Below, one piece after another: positions 26,447 to 35,494 of a stretch of DNA of 64,000 nucleotides. The position numbers and the translations under genes were made by a program. The stretch is from contig CAZBEQ010000003.1 of the NCBI GenBank assembly GCA_964490975.1, forward strand, positions 1 through 64,000. The letters run 5' to 3'. Position 1 is the first letter of the stretch, and each line of letters starts with the position of its first letter. The DNA comes from DTU013 sp964490975 (GTDB lineage Bacteria; Bacillota; Clostridia; Acetivibrionales; DTU013). The notes under the pieces were generated by a model. It made no database searches, was not told the origin of the DNA, and saw only the letters and a program-made list of their open reading frames with translations.

Positions 26447-26583
26447 CGACACTTGTGGGTGAGGCAGGAGTTGGTGGATAAGAGCGGTTATAGCGGGCGA
26501 TACTTGTGGTGAGGCAGGAGTAGGGGTTAAAAGCGGTAATTAGTGATACCTGCGGTGAGCAGCAACTGGGTGTCAAGAAAAGC
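26447..26583. repeat. Imperfect tandem repeat, three units of about 46-51 bases
   Basis: Units begin at 26447 (GCGACACTTGTGGGTGAGGC), 26498 (GCGATACTTGTGGTGAGGCA) and 26544 (GTGATACCTGCGGTGAGCAG). They decay progressively from first to third. No open frame or hairpin explains them; they occupy the space between the cpaB-like gene and the PC4-like gene. Confidence 0.75.
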
Positions 26584-26608
26584 TAATAATATAAACAGGA
26601 GGATAGAT

Positions 26609-26845
26609 ATGGCAGAGCTGAAGTATGAAATCAAAAAAATTATTGGAGTGATCGGAGAGGGAACCAGAGGATGGAAGAAGGAAGTCAACCTTGTCAGCTG
26701 GAATGACCGCAAACCCAAGCTCGATATCAGGGATTGGGATGAGAGCCATGAAAAGATGGGCAAGGGAGTGACGCTGAATAAGGGCGAGGTAGAACAGCTG
26801 AAAAAGCTGCTCGCCGAGATCGATCCCGAAGAAATGGAGGCCTGA
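26609..26845 (+). CDS. YdbC/PC4-like single-strand nucleic-acid-binding protein
   Basis: Bacterial member of the PC4 (p15) coactivator family, typified by YdbC, which binds single-stranded DNA as a dimer. The 78-residue product has the family core: IGVIGEGTRGWKKEVNLVSW, KPKLDIRDWDESHEKMGKG and VTLNKGEVEQLKKLL. The ATG at 26609 follows AGGAGGATAG; an upstream in-frame start at 26543 lies in the tandem repeat and is rejected. A palindromic repeat begins 14 bases after its stop. Its cellular role is not established. Confidence 0.85.
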   Translation: MAELKYEIKKIIGVIGEGTRGWKKEVNLVSWNDRKPKLDIRDWDESHEKMGKGVTLNKGEVEQLKKLLAEIDPEEMEA

Positions 26846-26858
26846 TGGCCTCTGCTTC

Positions 26859-26965
26859 GGGGTCAGGCTTGAATAATTCACTTATTTGATTTTTGCCAAA
26901 TAAGTGAATTATTCAAGCCTGACCCCTGTTCTAGCCAATAAGTGAATTATTCAAGCCTGACCCCC
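26859..26965. repeat. Class C REP-like element: palindrome plus an extra half-copy
   Basis: Perfect 29-base inverted repeat (26859-26887 with 26898-26926, loop GATTTTTGCC) with ends GGGGTCAGGCTTGAATAATT. A third half-unit, identical to 28 bases of the right arm, follows in direct orientation at 26937-26964. It lies between the PC4-like gene and the araC-type gene. Confidence 0.93.
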
Positions 26966-27018
26966 TTTCTCACCATCGGAAATTGGGATATAATTAGGGT
27001 GAAAGTGGGGGTGACTTA

Positions 27019-27906
27019 ATGGACAAACTGTTGCCGAAGGCATGGGAAGGGCTTATCAATTCCTCCGATTTTATGCCTGTCATCGTAAATACACTCGAAA
27101 GGCTCCAGGACATAACATGGTCAATGGAACCCAACAGGCACGAGAACTATGAAATGGTATACATGAAAAAGGGATATGCTGTGTTTGAGATATCCGGTCA
27201 GAATGTTGAGCTCGGCCCTAACGACATCGTGATCATCAAACCCATGCAGTTTCACAGGTTTACGGTCAAGTCCGAAAACGGATGCGAATTCATCGTTCTC
27301 AACTTCACTTTTGAAAACAGGATAAATGGTGAATTCTCACAAATCCCTATGGAGGATTTTCTTAATTTTGTCAGCAGTAAAGAGACGGGCCCCTACATTA
27401 CACTAAAGGTCAGCCCTAAAAATGAAATCGTTATACTGCTGAACAGGATTCTGAAGGAAAGGGAAAGCTCCGAGCTCGGAAGTGAATTCCTCAATTATCT
27501 TCTCATCCTTGAATTGTTCGTGCTGCTCTCACGCGCGCTGAAAATGGAGTGGGAAAACAGCATCAAATCCAAGAGCCCCAAACTCAAGGAGCTCATAAGC
27601 ATATCGGTCAACTTTATCAATAACAATTTTGAACGTGATATCTCACTCGGAGATATCGCGAAATTCGTATTTCTCAGTCCCAGCTATTTCACCAGGGCAT
27701 TCAAGGATGAAACAGGCTTGAGCCCTATCAATTATCTGCTCAAGGTACGTATTGAGAGGGCAAAGGAGCTGCTTTCCGATACCAGTCTGAAGATCAGTGA
27801 TATTGCACTGAATGTGGGCTTTTCCAACCAGCAGCGTTTCAACGAGATGTTCAAGAAGTACGCCAGGACCACTCCGCTCCAATACCGTAAACAGCATGCC
27901 AAGTGA
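27019..27906 (+). CDS. AraC-family transcriptional regulator with cupin sensor
   Basis: The 295-residue product has an N-terminal cupin-like ligand domain (NRHENYEMVYMKKGYAVFEI; GPNDIVIIKPMQFHRFTV) and a C-terminal pair of helix-turn-helix motifs of the AraC type (ISLGDIAKFVFLSPSYFTRA; LKISDIALNVGFSNQQRFNE; final YARTTPLQYRK). Such proteins often control sugar use; the ligand and targets are unknown. It is preceded by GTGGGGGTGA and a TATAAT at 26989-26994, and stands alone between repeats and the leu operon. Confidence 0.9.
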   Translation: MDKLLPKAWEGLINSSDFMPVIVNTLERLQDITWSMEPNRHENYEMVYMKKGYAVFEISGQNVELGPNDIVIIKPMQFHRFTVKSENGCEFIVLNFTFENRINGEFSQIPMEDFLNFVSSKETGPYITLKVSPKNEIVILLNRILKERESSELGSEFLNYLLILELFVLLSRALKMEWENSIKSKSPKLKELISISVNFINNNFERDISLGDIAKFVFLSPSYFTRAFKDETGLSPINYLLKVRIERAKELLSDTSLKISDIALNVGFSNQQRFNEMFKKYARTTPLQYRKQHAK

Positions 27907-28003
27907 TTATTAATGACAAAAAACATTCATATTGATATTTAATAACAGTAAGTTACAGGAAGAATCAATTTGCTACAAACGTTATTATATTGTACATATT
28001 AAT

Positions 28004-28033
28004 TTGTTTGACCAAAAGCAGGAATACTATAAT
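28004..28033 (+). promoter_or_regulatory. Candidate sigma-A promoter of leuCDB
   Basis: TTGTTT (28004-28009), 18-base spacer, TATAAT (28028-28033). An alternative -35 TTGACC at 28008 leaves only 14 bases. No T-box motif was recognised in the leader. Confidence 0.55.
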
Positions 28034-28079
28034 GAGTTTATACGCTGTCTATGGATTAGCCGAATGGGAGGGATTATAT

Positions 28080-29363
28080 ATGAGCAATAGCAAACCGGGA
28101 AATAAGGGCATGACGATGACACAGAAAATACTTGCTGACCATGCGGGACTCGATAGTGTTGAGGCAGGCCAGCTTATAAAGGCAAAGCTTGACATGGTAC
28201 TGGGAAATGATATAACGACTCCCGTTGCTGTGAAGGAATTCAGGAAAATAGGCCTTGATCATGTGTTTGACAAGAGTAAGATCGCGATAGTGCCTGATCA
28301 CTTCACTCCAAACAAGGACATCAAATCAGCTGAGCAGGTGAAATTCATCAGAGAATTTGCGCGAGAAATGGATATAGAGAACTTTTTTGAAGTTGGACAG
28401 ATGGGTGTGGAGCATGCGCTGCTGCCTGAAAAGGGACTTGTAGTGTCAGGTGATCTGGTTATTGGAGCCGATTCTCATACGTGCACCTACGGAGCCCTTG
28501 GAGCATTCTCCACCGGTATAGGCAGTACGGATATGGCAGCCGGTATGGCAACAGGCGAGGCCTGGTTCAAGGTCCCGGAAGCGATACGGTTCGTACTGAC
28601 GGGAAAACCCGGCAAATGGGTGAGTGGTAAGGATGTCATTCTGCATATCATAGGAATGATCGGTGTGGACGGAGCACTGTACAAATCCATGGAATTCACA
28701 GGCGACGGGCTTGCGGAGCTTTCAATGGACGACAGGTTCTCAATGGCCAACATGGCAATTGAAGCGGGCGCAAAGAATGGTATCTTCGATGTGGATGACA
28801 GGACGCTGGAATATGTCCGGGAGCATTCCACGAAGACCTACAAGGTTTATAAGGCAGATGATGATGCGGCTTACAGCAGTGAATACACCATCGACCTGAG
28901 TCTTGTCAAGCCAACTGTAGCATTTCCGCCTCTCCCGGATAGGGCAAGGACTATTGACAATGTGGGAGATGTGAAGATAGATCAGGTCATTATTGGCTCC
29001 TGTACAAACGGCAGGATAGAGGATATGCGCATTGCGGCGCAGATACTCAAGGGTCGGAAGGTGCATCCCGATGTCAGGTGCATAATTATTCCAGCGACAC
29101 AGAAAATCTGGAAGCAGTCTATGAATGAAGGTCTTTTCGATATATTCATCGATGCGGGAGCGGCTGTCAGCACACCCACCTGCGGACCGTGCCTTGGCGG
29201 GCATATGGGGATACTTGCGAAAGGTGAGAGGGCTGTTGCCACTACAAACAGGAATTTTGTCGGAAGGATGGGGCATCCGGAAAGCGAAGTATATCTGGCA
29301 AGCCCCGCAATTGCTGCCGCATCAGCAGTAGCAGGCAGGATCGCATCACCGGAATGGCTTTAA
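28080..29363 (+). CDS. leuC: 3-isopropylmalate dehydratase large subunit
   Basis: Isomerises 2-isopropylmalate to 3-isopropylmalate in leucine synthesis with LeuD, using a [4Fe-4S] cluster. The 427-residue length and MTMTQKILADHAG start mark the short, archaeal/clostridial HacA-like type. Cluster ligands are in GSCTNGR and in PTCGPCLGGHMG; GADSHTCTYGALGAFSTGIG is present. The ATG at 28080 follows GGGAGGGA; a frame extension to 27990 has no ribosome site. It is first in leuC-leuD-leuB. No leuA is in the window. Confidence 0.95.
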   Translation: MSNSKPGNKGMTMTQKILADHAGLDSVEAGQLIKAKLDMVLGNDITTPVAVKEFRKIGLDHVFDKSKIAIVPDHFTPNKDIKSAEQVKFIREFAREMDIENFFEVGQMGVEHALLPEKGLVVSGDLVIGADSHTCTYGALGAFSTGIGSTDMAAGMATGEAWFKVPEAIRFVLTGKPGKWVSGKDVILHIIGMIGVDGALYKSMEFTGDGLAELSMDDRFSMANMAIEAGAKNGIFDVDDRTLEYVREHSTKTYKVYKADDDAAYSSEYTIDLSLVKPTVAFPPLPDRARTIDNVGDVKIDQVIIGSCTNGRIEDMRIAAQILKGRKVHPDVRCIIIPATQKIWKQSMNEGLFDIFIDAGAAVSTPTCGPCLGGHMGILAKGERAVATTNRNFVGRMGHPESEVYLASPAIAAASAVAGRIASPEWL

Positions 29364-29389
29364 TAGGATGACCGATAGGAGGTAATATT

Positions 29390-29878
29390 ATGAAGGCTTT
29401 TGGAAATGTAATAAAATACGGGGACAACGTTGACACTGATGTTATTATTCCGGCAAGATATCTGAATACCAGCGAGCCATCCGAACTGGCTGCACACTGT
29501 ATGGAAGACCTGGATGCCGGCTTTGTGAAAAGAGTCAATAATGGAGATATTATGACAGCCGGTAAGAATTTCGGCTGCGGCTCTTCAAGAGAACACGCAC
29601 CTATAGCTATCAAGGCTTCGGGAATTTCCTGCATTATTGCTGAGACCTTTGCAAGGATTTTTTACCGGAATGCTATTAATATCGGACTTCCTATAATCGA
29701 ATGTGCTGAAGCGTCAAAAGATATCGATGAGGGAGATAAACTCGAAGTAGATTTTGATACTGGGATTATCAGCAATTTAACGAAAAATGTCACATACAAG
29801 GGAGAACCTTTTCCGGAATTTATGCAGAAGATAATTGCAGCTGACGGACTTATCGGATATATCAAGCAGGAAGGATAG
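29390..29878 (+). CDS. leuD: 3-isopropylmalate dehydratase small subunit
   Basis: Swivelling-domain subunit that completes the LeuC active site. The 162 residues include YGDNVDTDVIIPARYL near the start and the substrate-recognition loop GCGSSREHAPIAIKASG. The length matches the short LeuD class that pairs with this type of LeuC. The ribosome site AGGAGGTAA precedes the ATG, 26 bases after leuC. Confidence 0.96.
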   Translation: MKAFGNVIKYGDNVDTDVIIPARYLNTSEPSELAAHCMEDLDAGFVKRVNNGDIMTAGKNFGCGSSREHAPIAIKASGISCIIAETFARIFYRNAINIGLPIIECAEASKDIDEGDKLEVDFDTGIISNLTKNVTYKGEPFPEFMQKIIAADGLIGYIKQEG

Positions 29879-29885
29879 GATTTTT

Positions 29886-30974
29886 ATGAATTATAAGATA
29901 ACTGTTTTAAAAGGTGATGGTATCGGGCCCGAGGTAATAGATCAGGCGTTGTTAGTTCTTGACGCCGTAGGCGGCAGGTTAGGCATTGGCTTTGAACTGC
30001 GCGAGGAGCTGATGGGTGGCTGTGCAATAGATGAGTATGGTGTGCCGCTGCCTGATAAGACGCTGAAGACTTGCAGAGAAAGTGATGCGGTGCTTCTTGG
30101 AGCTGTCGGAGGACCAAAATGGGAGGGACTGCCGGGCGGCAGGACACCAGAGGCGGGACTGCTTGGTATCAGAGCGGGACTGGGCCTTTATGCCAATTTA
30201 AGACCTGCTGTGATTTATAAGGCATTAAAGGAAGCATCTCCTCTGAAAGCTGAGATTATTGGAGATAATATCGATATACTTGTAGTTCGTGAGCTGACGG
30301 GAGGCATCTACTTCGGTGAACGCGGAAGGTCCGGTTCAGGTACTGACCGTGAATCAGCCTACGATACTGAAAGGTATTCTGTGCCGGAAATTGAACGTAT
30401 AGTGGCAACGGCATTTGAAGCAGCTTCAAAACGCCGCGGAATAGTCACCTCGATAGATAAGGCGAATGTTCTGGAAAGCTCGAAGCTCTGGCGCGAGGTG
30501 GTTATCAGGAAAGCACGTGAGTACCCTGACATAACCCTAAACCATATGTATGTGGATAACGCCGCTATGCAGCTTGTTAGGAACCCTCGCCAGTTTGATG
30601 TGATCGTGACTTCAAATTTGTTTGGAGATATATTATCGGATGAGGCATCAATGATCACAGGTTCCATTGGCATGCTTCCTTCCGCAAGCCTAGGAAGTGG
30701 GACGCTAGGGCTTTATGAGCCCATTCACGGGTCTGCGCCTGATATTGCCGGCATGGACAAGGCAAACCCTATTGCAACTATACTGTCAGTTGCCATGATG
30801 CTGCGTTACTCATTCAAACAGGATGAGGCAGCCGATATGATAGAAAATGCGGTGAAGCAGGTATTAGATAAGGGATACCGTACAGCTGACATTGCATCAT
30901 TGGGTGGCATCCTAACAGGCACAAGGGAAATGGGCAGGCTGATAGCCAAAGAGACTGAGAAGACCGACTGCTGA
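29886..30974 (+). CDS. leuB: 3-isopropylmalate dehydrogenase
   Basis: NAD-dependent oxidative decarboxylase, third leucine-specific step. Key parts: GDGIGPEV near residue 12, the arginine-rich LYANLRPA and ELTGGIYFGERG, the metal-binding YVDNAAMQLV, SNLFGDILSDEASMI, and the NAD loop LYEPIHGSAPDIAG. The ATG at 29886 lies seven bases after leuD with AGGATAGGA upstream; the earlier frame start at 29835 is inside leuD. The 362-residue length is typical. Confidence 0.96.
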   Translation: MNYKITVLKGDGIGPEVIDQALLVLDAVGGRLGIGFELREELMGGCAIDEYGVPLPDKTLKTCRESDAVLLGAVGGPKWEGLPGGRTPEAGLLGIRAGLGLYANLRPAVIYKALKEASPLKAEIIGDNIDILVVRELTGGIYFGERGRSGSGTDRESAYDTERYSVPEIERIVATAFEAASKRRGIVTSIDKANVLESSKLWREVVIRKAREYPDITLNHMYVDNAAMQLVRNPRQFDVIVTSNLFGDILSDEASMITGSIGMLPSASLGSGTLGLYEPIHGSAPDIAGMDKANPIATILSVAMMLRYSFKQDEAADMIENAVKQVLDKGYRTADIASLGGILTGTREMGRLIAKETEKTDC

Positions 30975-31008
30975 CATCATTTGACTTAAGTATTGCAGAA
31001 TCAGTAAT

Positions 31009-31036
31009 AGCATTCCATGATAAACTATGGGATGCT
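31009..31036 (+). terminator. Probable terminator after leuB
   Basis: Stem AGCATTCCAT (31009-31018) with ATGGGATGCT (31027-31036), one G-U pair, followed by TTTAATTG. It is 35 bases beyond the leuB stop. The T-tract is short, so efficiency is uncertain. Confidence 0.6.
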
Positions 31037-31380
31037 TTAATTGTACAAAATTTTCATTTTTAGTAAACATAACTTATAAACATAAGACAACTGTAATGTT
31101 AATTATAGTTGTCTTTCAGAGGTTCAAAGATAAATTGAAATCAACAAATATCAGCAAGAACCGACTAATCCAAACAATACTTATAATCCAGATATAATCC
31201 ATATTCATGTCAATTTTACATATTCATCATACCGGTAAAAATTTCAGGTGACGTATTTGTGCTTTTGAATTGCATAATTCTAATACATCATGTATTATGT
31301 TAACATGTATATTTTAGGACATACTTTTAAATAATGAATAAGCTGTACTCTTTTTTAATAGGTATAGAAGGGGTGTCTTG
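31037..31380. promoter_or_regulatory. Intergenic region upstream of the opp operon with hairpin and palindromes
   Basis: No gene was found in this A+T-rich stretch. It holds a 14-base-pair hairpin (31084-31097 with 31102-31115, AAGACAACT arms) that lacks a T-run, and two adjacent palindromes near the opp start: AATACAT-C-ATGTATT (31282-31296) and ATGTTAACAT (31297-31306). The palindromes could be operator sites for opp, which is inference only. Confidence 0.5.
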
Positions 31381-32298
31381 ATGGGAAATTACGTAATAAA
31401 AAGAGCATTGCTTGCAATTGTCACCTTGTGGCTTGTTGCAACTATAACCTTTGCACTGATGAATCTTGTACCCGGCGGGCCTTTTCTTTCGGAAAAAGCT
31501 CCGTCAGAAGCGACTCTCAAGGCATTAAATGAAAAATACGGGCTTGATCAGCCTAAAATAGTACAATACAAAAACTATATGGTCAAGCTGGTAAAGGGAG
31601 ACATGGGGCCTTCGATGAAACAGAGAGGCCGCACAGTCAAACAGATAATTACTACGGGCTTCAAGGTATCGGCTAAGATAGGCGGTATTTCAATATTACT
31701 GGCTGTACTTATAGGGGTCCCTCTTGGAAGCATTGCTGCGCTGAACAGGGGGAAATGGATAGACAACGTTATTATTGTCTTGTCGACCTTTGGTATTGCT
31801 GTTCCAAGCTTTGTTGTTTCAACAGTTCTCATGCTTATATTCAGTGTTAAGCTTGACCTGCTGCCGACATACGGACTGACTTCGCCGCTGCATTACATCA
31901 TGCCTCTCACAGCGCTTGCCTTCTACCCGGCATCCTATATCACCCGACTTATGCGTTCTAGCATGCTGGAGGTACTGGGGCAGGACTATATGCGTACGGC
32001 TAAGGCAAAAGGGTTATCCCAGTTTATTACGCTTTTCAAGCATGCGCTGCGTAATGCCATACTGCCTGTTGTAACATATCTGGGACCGCTGTTGGCATAT
32101 ACACTTACAGGAAGCTTTGTTATTGAAAAGATATTTACCATCCCGGGATTGGGAAACGATTTTATCAGTTCGATCGTAAACAGGGATTATACAATGATCA
32201 TGGGTACTACTATCTTCCTTGCAGCTCTGATCATCATGATGAACTTGATGGTAGATATTGCATACAAGCTGATAGACCCGCGGATAAAACTGAAATAG
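31381..32298 (+). CDS. oppB: Oligopeptide ABC transporter permease OppB
   Basis: One of two membrane channel subunits of a peptide importer. The 305 residues begin with the OppB/DppB pattern YVIKRALLAIVTLWLVATIT and LMNLVPGGPF, have about six membrane segments, and carry the ATPase-contact loop DYMRTAKAKGLSQFITLFKH. The ATG at 31381 is preceded by AAGGGGTG; an adjacent TTG at 31378 is in frame. It is first in the order oppB-oppC-oppD-oppF-oppA. Confidence 0.92.
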   Translation: MGNYVIKRALLAIVTLWLVATITFALMNLVPGGPFLSEKAPSEATLKALNEKYGLDQPKIVQYKNYMVKLVKGDMGPSMKQRGRTVKQIITTGFKVSAKIGGISILLAVLIGVPLGSIAALNRGKWIDNVIIVLSTFGIAVPSFVVSTVLMLIFSVKLDLLPTYGLTSPLHYIMPLTALAFYPASYITRLMRSSMLEVLGQDYMRTAKAKGLSQFITLFKHALRNAILPVVTYLGPLLAYTLTGSFVIEKIFTIPGLGNDFISSIVNRDYTMIMGTTIFLAALIIMMNLMVDIAYKLIDPRIKLK

Positions 32299-32313
32299 AG
32301 AGTGAGGATATAA

Positions 32314-33372
32314 ATGGCGATGATGAAAGAGAAGAAAAATCCACTCAGCCTTCAGCTGGATGTTTCAGACTTTTTGCTGGCCGACAGGGAAGAAAAACAG
32401 AGCCTTGTGGTCATGCGAAAAAGCGTCAGCTTCTGGCGTGACGGCATACGCCGGTTCAGAAGAAACAAAATAGCTATGGTTAGCCTTATTGTAATAATTT
32501 TTGTAATGATATTTGCGTTCATAATGCCGAGCTTATACCCTTATTCATATGAGCAGCAGATAAGGGGAAGCGAGAACCTTGCTCCGATGGAGTATTCGGC
32601 AGAGGAACTGGCGCTTATGGATCAGGGTCAGAGTATATTTCCGCATTTCCTCGGAACCGACTCCCTTGGACGTGATACTATGATACGTCTTATGATGGGC
32701 AGCCGTGTATCTTTGCTCGTTGGTATAGTGGCCAGTGTGCTGGTGCTTCTTATAGGATCTGTTTATGGAGCGGTTGCAGGATACTTTGGCGGCAAGGCAG
32801 ATATGATAATGATGCGTTTGGTTGACATAATATATACAGTTCCGGATATTTTGATCATAATACTGCTGATGGTTACTTTGAAATACCCGTTGCAGAATCT
32901 GGCGGACACTGTGCCGGGCTTCAGCTGGATAAACGTCATCGGTGTAGGACTTATATGCATATTTATCGTATTTGCACTGTTATATTGGGTGGGCATGGCC
33001 AGAATCGTAAGAAGCCAGATACTAACACTTAAGGAGCAGGAGTTTGTAACTGCTGCAAAAGCGCTTGGCGCCAGTAATAGCAGGATAATCAGAAAGCATC
33101 TTCTCACAAATTGTATGGGTACTCTGATAGTTACAACTACGCTGCAGATCCCGGCATCAATTTTTACAGAAAGCTTCCTGAGCTTTATAGGAATAGGTGT
33201 CGCAGCTCCGATGCCAAGCCTTGGTTCCATGGCATCGCAGGCCATAGGCGGTATCACATCCTATCCGTACAGGCTTTTAGCGCCGGCTATCATGATCAGC
33301 TTGATCATACTGTCCTTCAATCTGATCGGTGATGGGCTAAGAGATGCGTTTGACCCGAAATTGAAGAACTGA
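32314..33372 (+). CDS. oppC: Oligopeptide ABC transporter permease OppC
   Basis: Second channel subunit. The 352-residue product has the OppC N-terminal cytoplasmic stretch with FWRDGIRRFRRNKIAMVSL, the LGTDSLGRDTMIRLMMGSRV signature before the transport domain, and the EAA-type loop EFVTAAKALGASNSRIIRKH. Fifteen bases separate it from oppB. Confidence 0.93.
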   Translation: MAMMKEKKNPLSLQLDVSDFLLADREEKQSLVVMRKSVSFWRDGIRRFRRNKIAMVSLIVIIFVMIFAFIMPSLYPYSYEQQIRGSENLAPMEYSAEELALMDQGQSIFPHFLGTDSLGRDTMIRLMMGSRVSLLVGIVASVLVLLIGSVYGAVAGYFGGKADMIMMRLVDIIYTVPDILIIILLMVTLKYPLQNLADTVPGFSWINVIGVGLICIFIVFALLYWVGMARIVRSQILTLKEQEFVTAAKALGASNSRIIRKHLLTNCMGTLIVTTTLQIPASIFTESFLSFIGIGVAAPMPSLGSMASQAIGGITSYPYRLLAPAIMISLIILSFNLIGDGLRDAFDPKLKN

Positions 33373-33382
33373 GGTGAAAAAA

Positions 33383-34384
33383 ATGGGAAAATCACTGCTT
33401 GATATAAAGAATCTGCGCCTCTCCTTCTTTACACCAGCCGGAGAGGTAAAGGCATTGAACGATGTTTCGATACAAATGGAGGAAGGCGACGTACTGGGCA
33501 TTGTTGGTGAGAGCGGCAGCGGCAAGAGTGTTACTGCATATTCTCTGATGGGGCTTACTGCACATCCTGGACGCATAATCGGAGGCACTATAGATTTTAA
33601 TGGCCACAGGATCAATGACATGTCCGAGGGCGAAATGCGCAAGATGCGTGGGAATGAAGTAAGCATCATTTTCCAGGATCCTATGACCAGCCTGAACCCT
33701 GTGTATACTATTGGAAACCAGATAACGGAGGTCATACTGCTTCATACCGACAAGAATAAAAAGCAGGCGCATGAACGTGCAATCGAGCTTTTAAAGCTGG
33801 TTGGCATAAATGAGCCGGAAAAGCGCCTGAAGCAATATCCTCATGAGCTTTCGGGAGGTATGCGCCAAAGGGTAATGATCGCTATAGCTCTTGCATGCGA
33901 ACCAAAGCTGCTTATAGCTGACGAGCCTACAACAGCACTTGATGTAACAATACAGGCACAGATATTGGAATTAATGATCGAACTTAAGAATAAAATAGGT
34001 ATGTCCATTATTATGATCACTCATGATCTTGGCATAGTTGCTAACATGTGCAGGAAAATTGCTGTAATGTACGCAGGTAAAATCGTGGAGTATGGAACTA
34101 CCGACGAAATATTCTACAATCCGAAGCACGAGTATACAAAGGGATTGCTTCGGAGCATTCCGAAGCTGACCAACACGGAACATAAGAAGCTTATACCGAT
34201 AGAGGGCACGCCGGTAGACATGCTCAATCCGCCTGCAGGATGCCCGTTTGCCCCCCGCTGTGAAAGCTGTATGAAGATATGTATAAAAAAGATGCCGGAA
34301 TACACGAATATTACTGAGGAGCATTACAGCGCGTGCTGGCTCCTTCAGAAGGAAGAGGCTTCACAAGGGAGGGATAAGGCATGA
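33383..34384 (+). CDS. oppD: Oligopeptide ABC transporter ATP-binding protein OppD
   Basis: ATPase subunit of 333 residues: Walker A GESGSGKSVT, signature LSGGMRQRVMIAIAL, Walker B LLIADEPTTALDVT, switch His in MITHDLGI. The C-terminal extension with CPFAPRCESCMKICIKKMPEY is the cysteine-rich oligopeptide/dipeptide transporter tail that can bind an Fe-S cluster in relatives. The ATG at 33383 follows GAGGTG, which overlaps the oppC stop. It overlaps oppF by four bases (ATGA). Confidence 0.95.
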   Translation: MGKSLLDIKNLRLSFFTPAGEVKALNDVSIQMEEGDVLGIVGESGSGKSVTAYSLMGLTAHPGRIIGGTIDFNGHRINDMSEGEMRKMRGNEVSIIFQDPMTSLNPVYTIGNQITEVILLHTDKNKKQAHERAIELLKLVGINEPEKRLKQYPHELSGGMRQRVMIAIALACEPKLLIADEPTTALDVTIQAQILELMIELKNKIGMSIIMITHDLGIVANMCRKIAVMYAGKIVEYGTTDEIFYNPKHEYTKGLLRSIPKLTNTEHKKLIPIEGTPVDMLNPPAGCPFAPRCESCMKICIKKMPEYTNITEEHYSACWLLQKEEASQGRDKA

Positions 34385-35349
34385 GCAGACTGGTTGAGGT
34401 TAAAAACCTGAAGCAGTATTTCCGAGCTGGCGGAAGTATGCTTCATCCAATGTACGTTAAGGCAGTAGATGATGTCAGCTTTTATATAGACAAAGGTGAG
34501 ACGCTGGGACTTGTTGGAGAGAGCGGCTGCGGAAAGACGACCACCGGCCGTACGCTTTTGAGACTTTACGAGCCTACAGGAGGGCAGATATTTTACGACG
34601 GCAAGGATATAACAAAGGTTGAAATGATGCCTTACAGACGCAAAATGCAGATCGTCTTCCAAGATCCTTATGCAAGTCTTGATCCGCGAATGACAGTGGG
34701 AGATATAGTAGGCGAGGCTATTGATATTCACAAGCTTACATCCAGCAAGAACGAACGTAAGGGAAAAATCATTAAAATGCTTGAGAGGGTTGGACTCAAC
34801 AGTGAACATGCCAACCGTTATCCTCATGAATTTTCAGGTGGACAGCGCCAGCGTATCGGAATAGCGAGGGCTCTTGCGGTCGACCCTGAATTCATAGTAT
34901 GTGACGAGCCAATATCAGCATTGGATGTTTCGATTCAGGCGCAGGTAGTTAATATGTTTGAAGAATTGCAGCAGGATCTGGGGCTGACATACCTGTTCAT
35001 CGCACATGATCTTAATGTAGTAAAGCATATCAGCAACAGGATCGGCGTAATGTATCTCGGTAAGCTGGTAGAGCTGGCTGACAGTAACGAGCTGACTTTC
35101 CACAATCTGCACCCTTATACTAAATCATTGATTTCGGCGATACCTGTTGCAGATCCCGAGGAAAGCCGCAGTAAGAAAAGGATTGTACTGGAGGGCGATG
35201 TACCAAGTCCTCTGAATCCTCCGTCGGGCTGCCGGTTCAGAACAAGATGCCGCTACGCCACAGAGCTTTGCGCGCAGCAGGAGCCTGAGTTCAGAGAGGT
35301 TTCGGCTGGACATCATGTTGCTTGCCACCACTTTGACAAGGTAAACTGA
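34381..35349 (+). CDS. oppF: Oligopeptide ABC transporter ATP-binding protein OppF
   Basis: Second ATPase, 322 residues, with Walker A GESGCGKTTTGRTLL, signature FSGGQRQRIGIARALAV, Walker B FIVCDEPISALDVS, and the C-terminal RFRTRCRYATELC tail. It overlaps oppD by ATGA, so the pair is translationally coupled and forms the heterodimeric motor. Confidence 0.95.
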   Translation: MSRLVEVKNLKQYFRAGGSMLHPMYVKAVDDVSFYIDKGETLGLVGESGCGKTTTGRTLLRLYEPTGGQIFYDGKDITKVEMMPYRRKMQIVFQDPYASLDPRMTVGDIVGEAIDIHKLTSSKNERKGKIIKMLERVGLNSEHANRYPHEFSGGQRQRIGIARALAVDPEFIVCDEPISALDVSIQAQVVNMFEELQQDLGLTYLFIAHDLNVVKHISNRIGVMYLGKLVELADSNELTFHNLHPYTKSLISAIPVADPEESRSKKRIVLEGDVPSPLNPPSGCRFRTRCRYATELCAQQEPEFREVSAGHHVACHHFDKVN

Positions 35350-35494
35350 CATACAAAATTTTTTACTGTATTAAATGTCGTCATTTGGGGGGATTATATC
35401 AAATGAGATTTTTATTTGAATTAATCTTCCTGAATGGCAGCATTTTAATAGAATACGGTACATATGTACTGAAAAATTTGTAGGAGGAAATTAT

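Noticed and set aside
26447..26583. CRISPR-like array
   Set aside because: Units are contiguous and degenerate with no constant repeat separated by unique spacers, and no cas genes are near.
27907..28079. T-box leader for leuCDB
   Set aside because: The region is too short and lacks the T-box GGTGG/ACCGCG-type sequence and a terminator hairpin; a plain promoter explains it.
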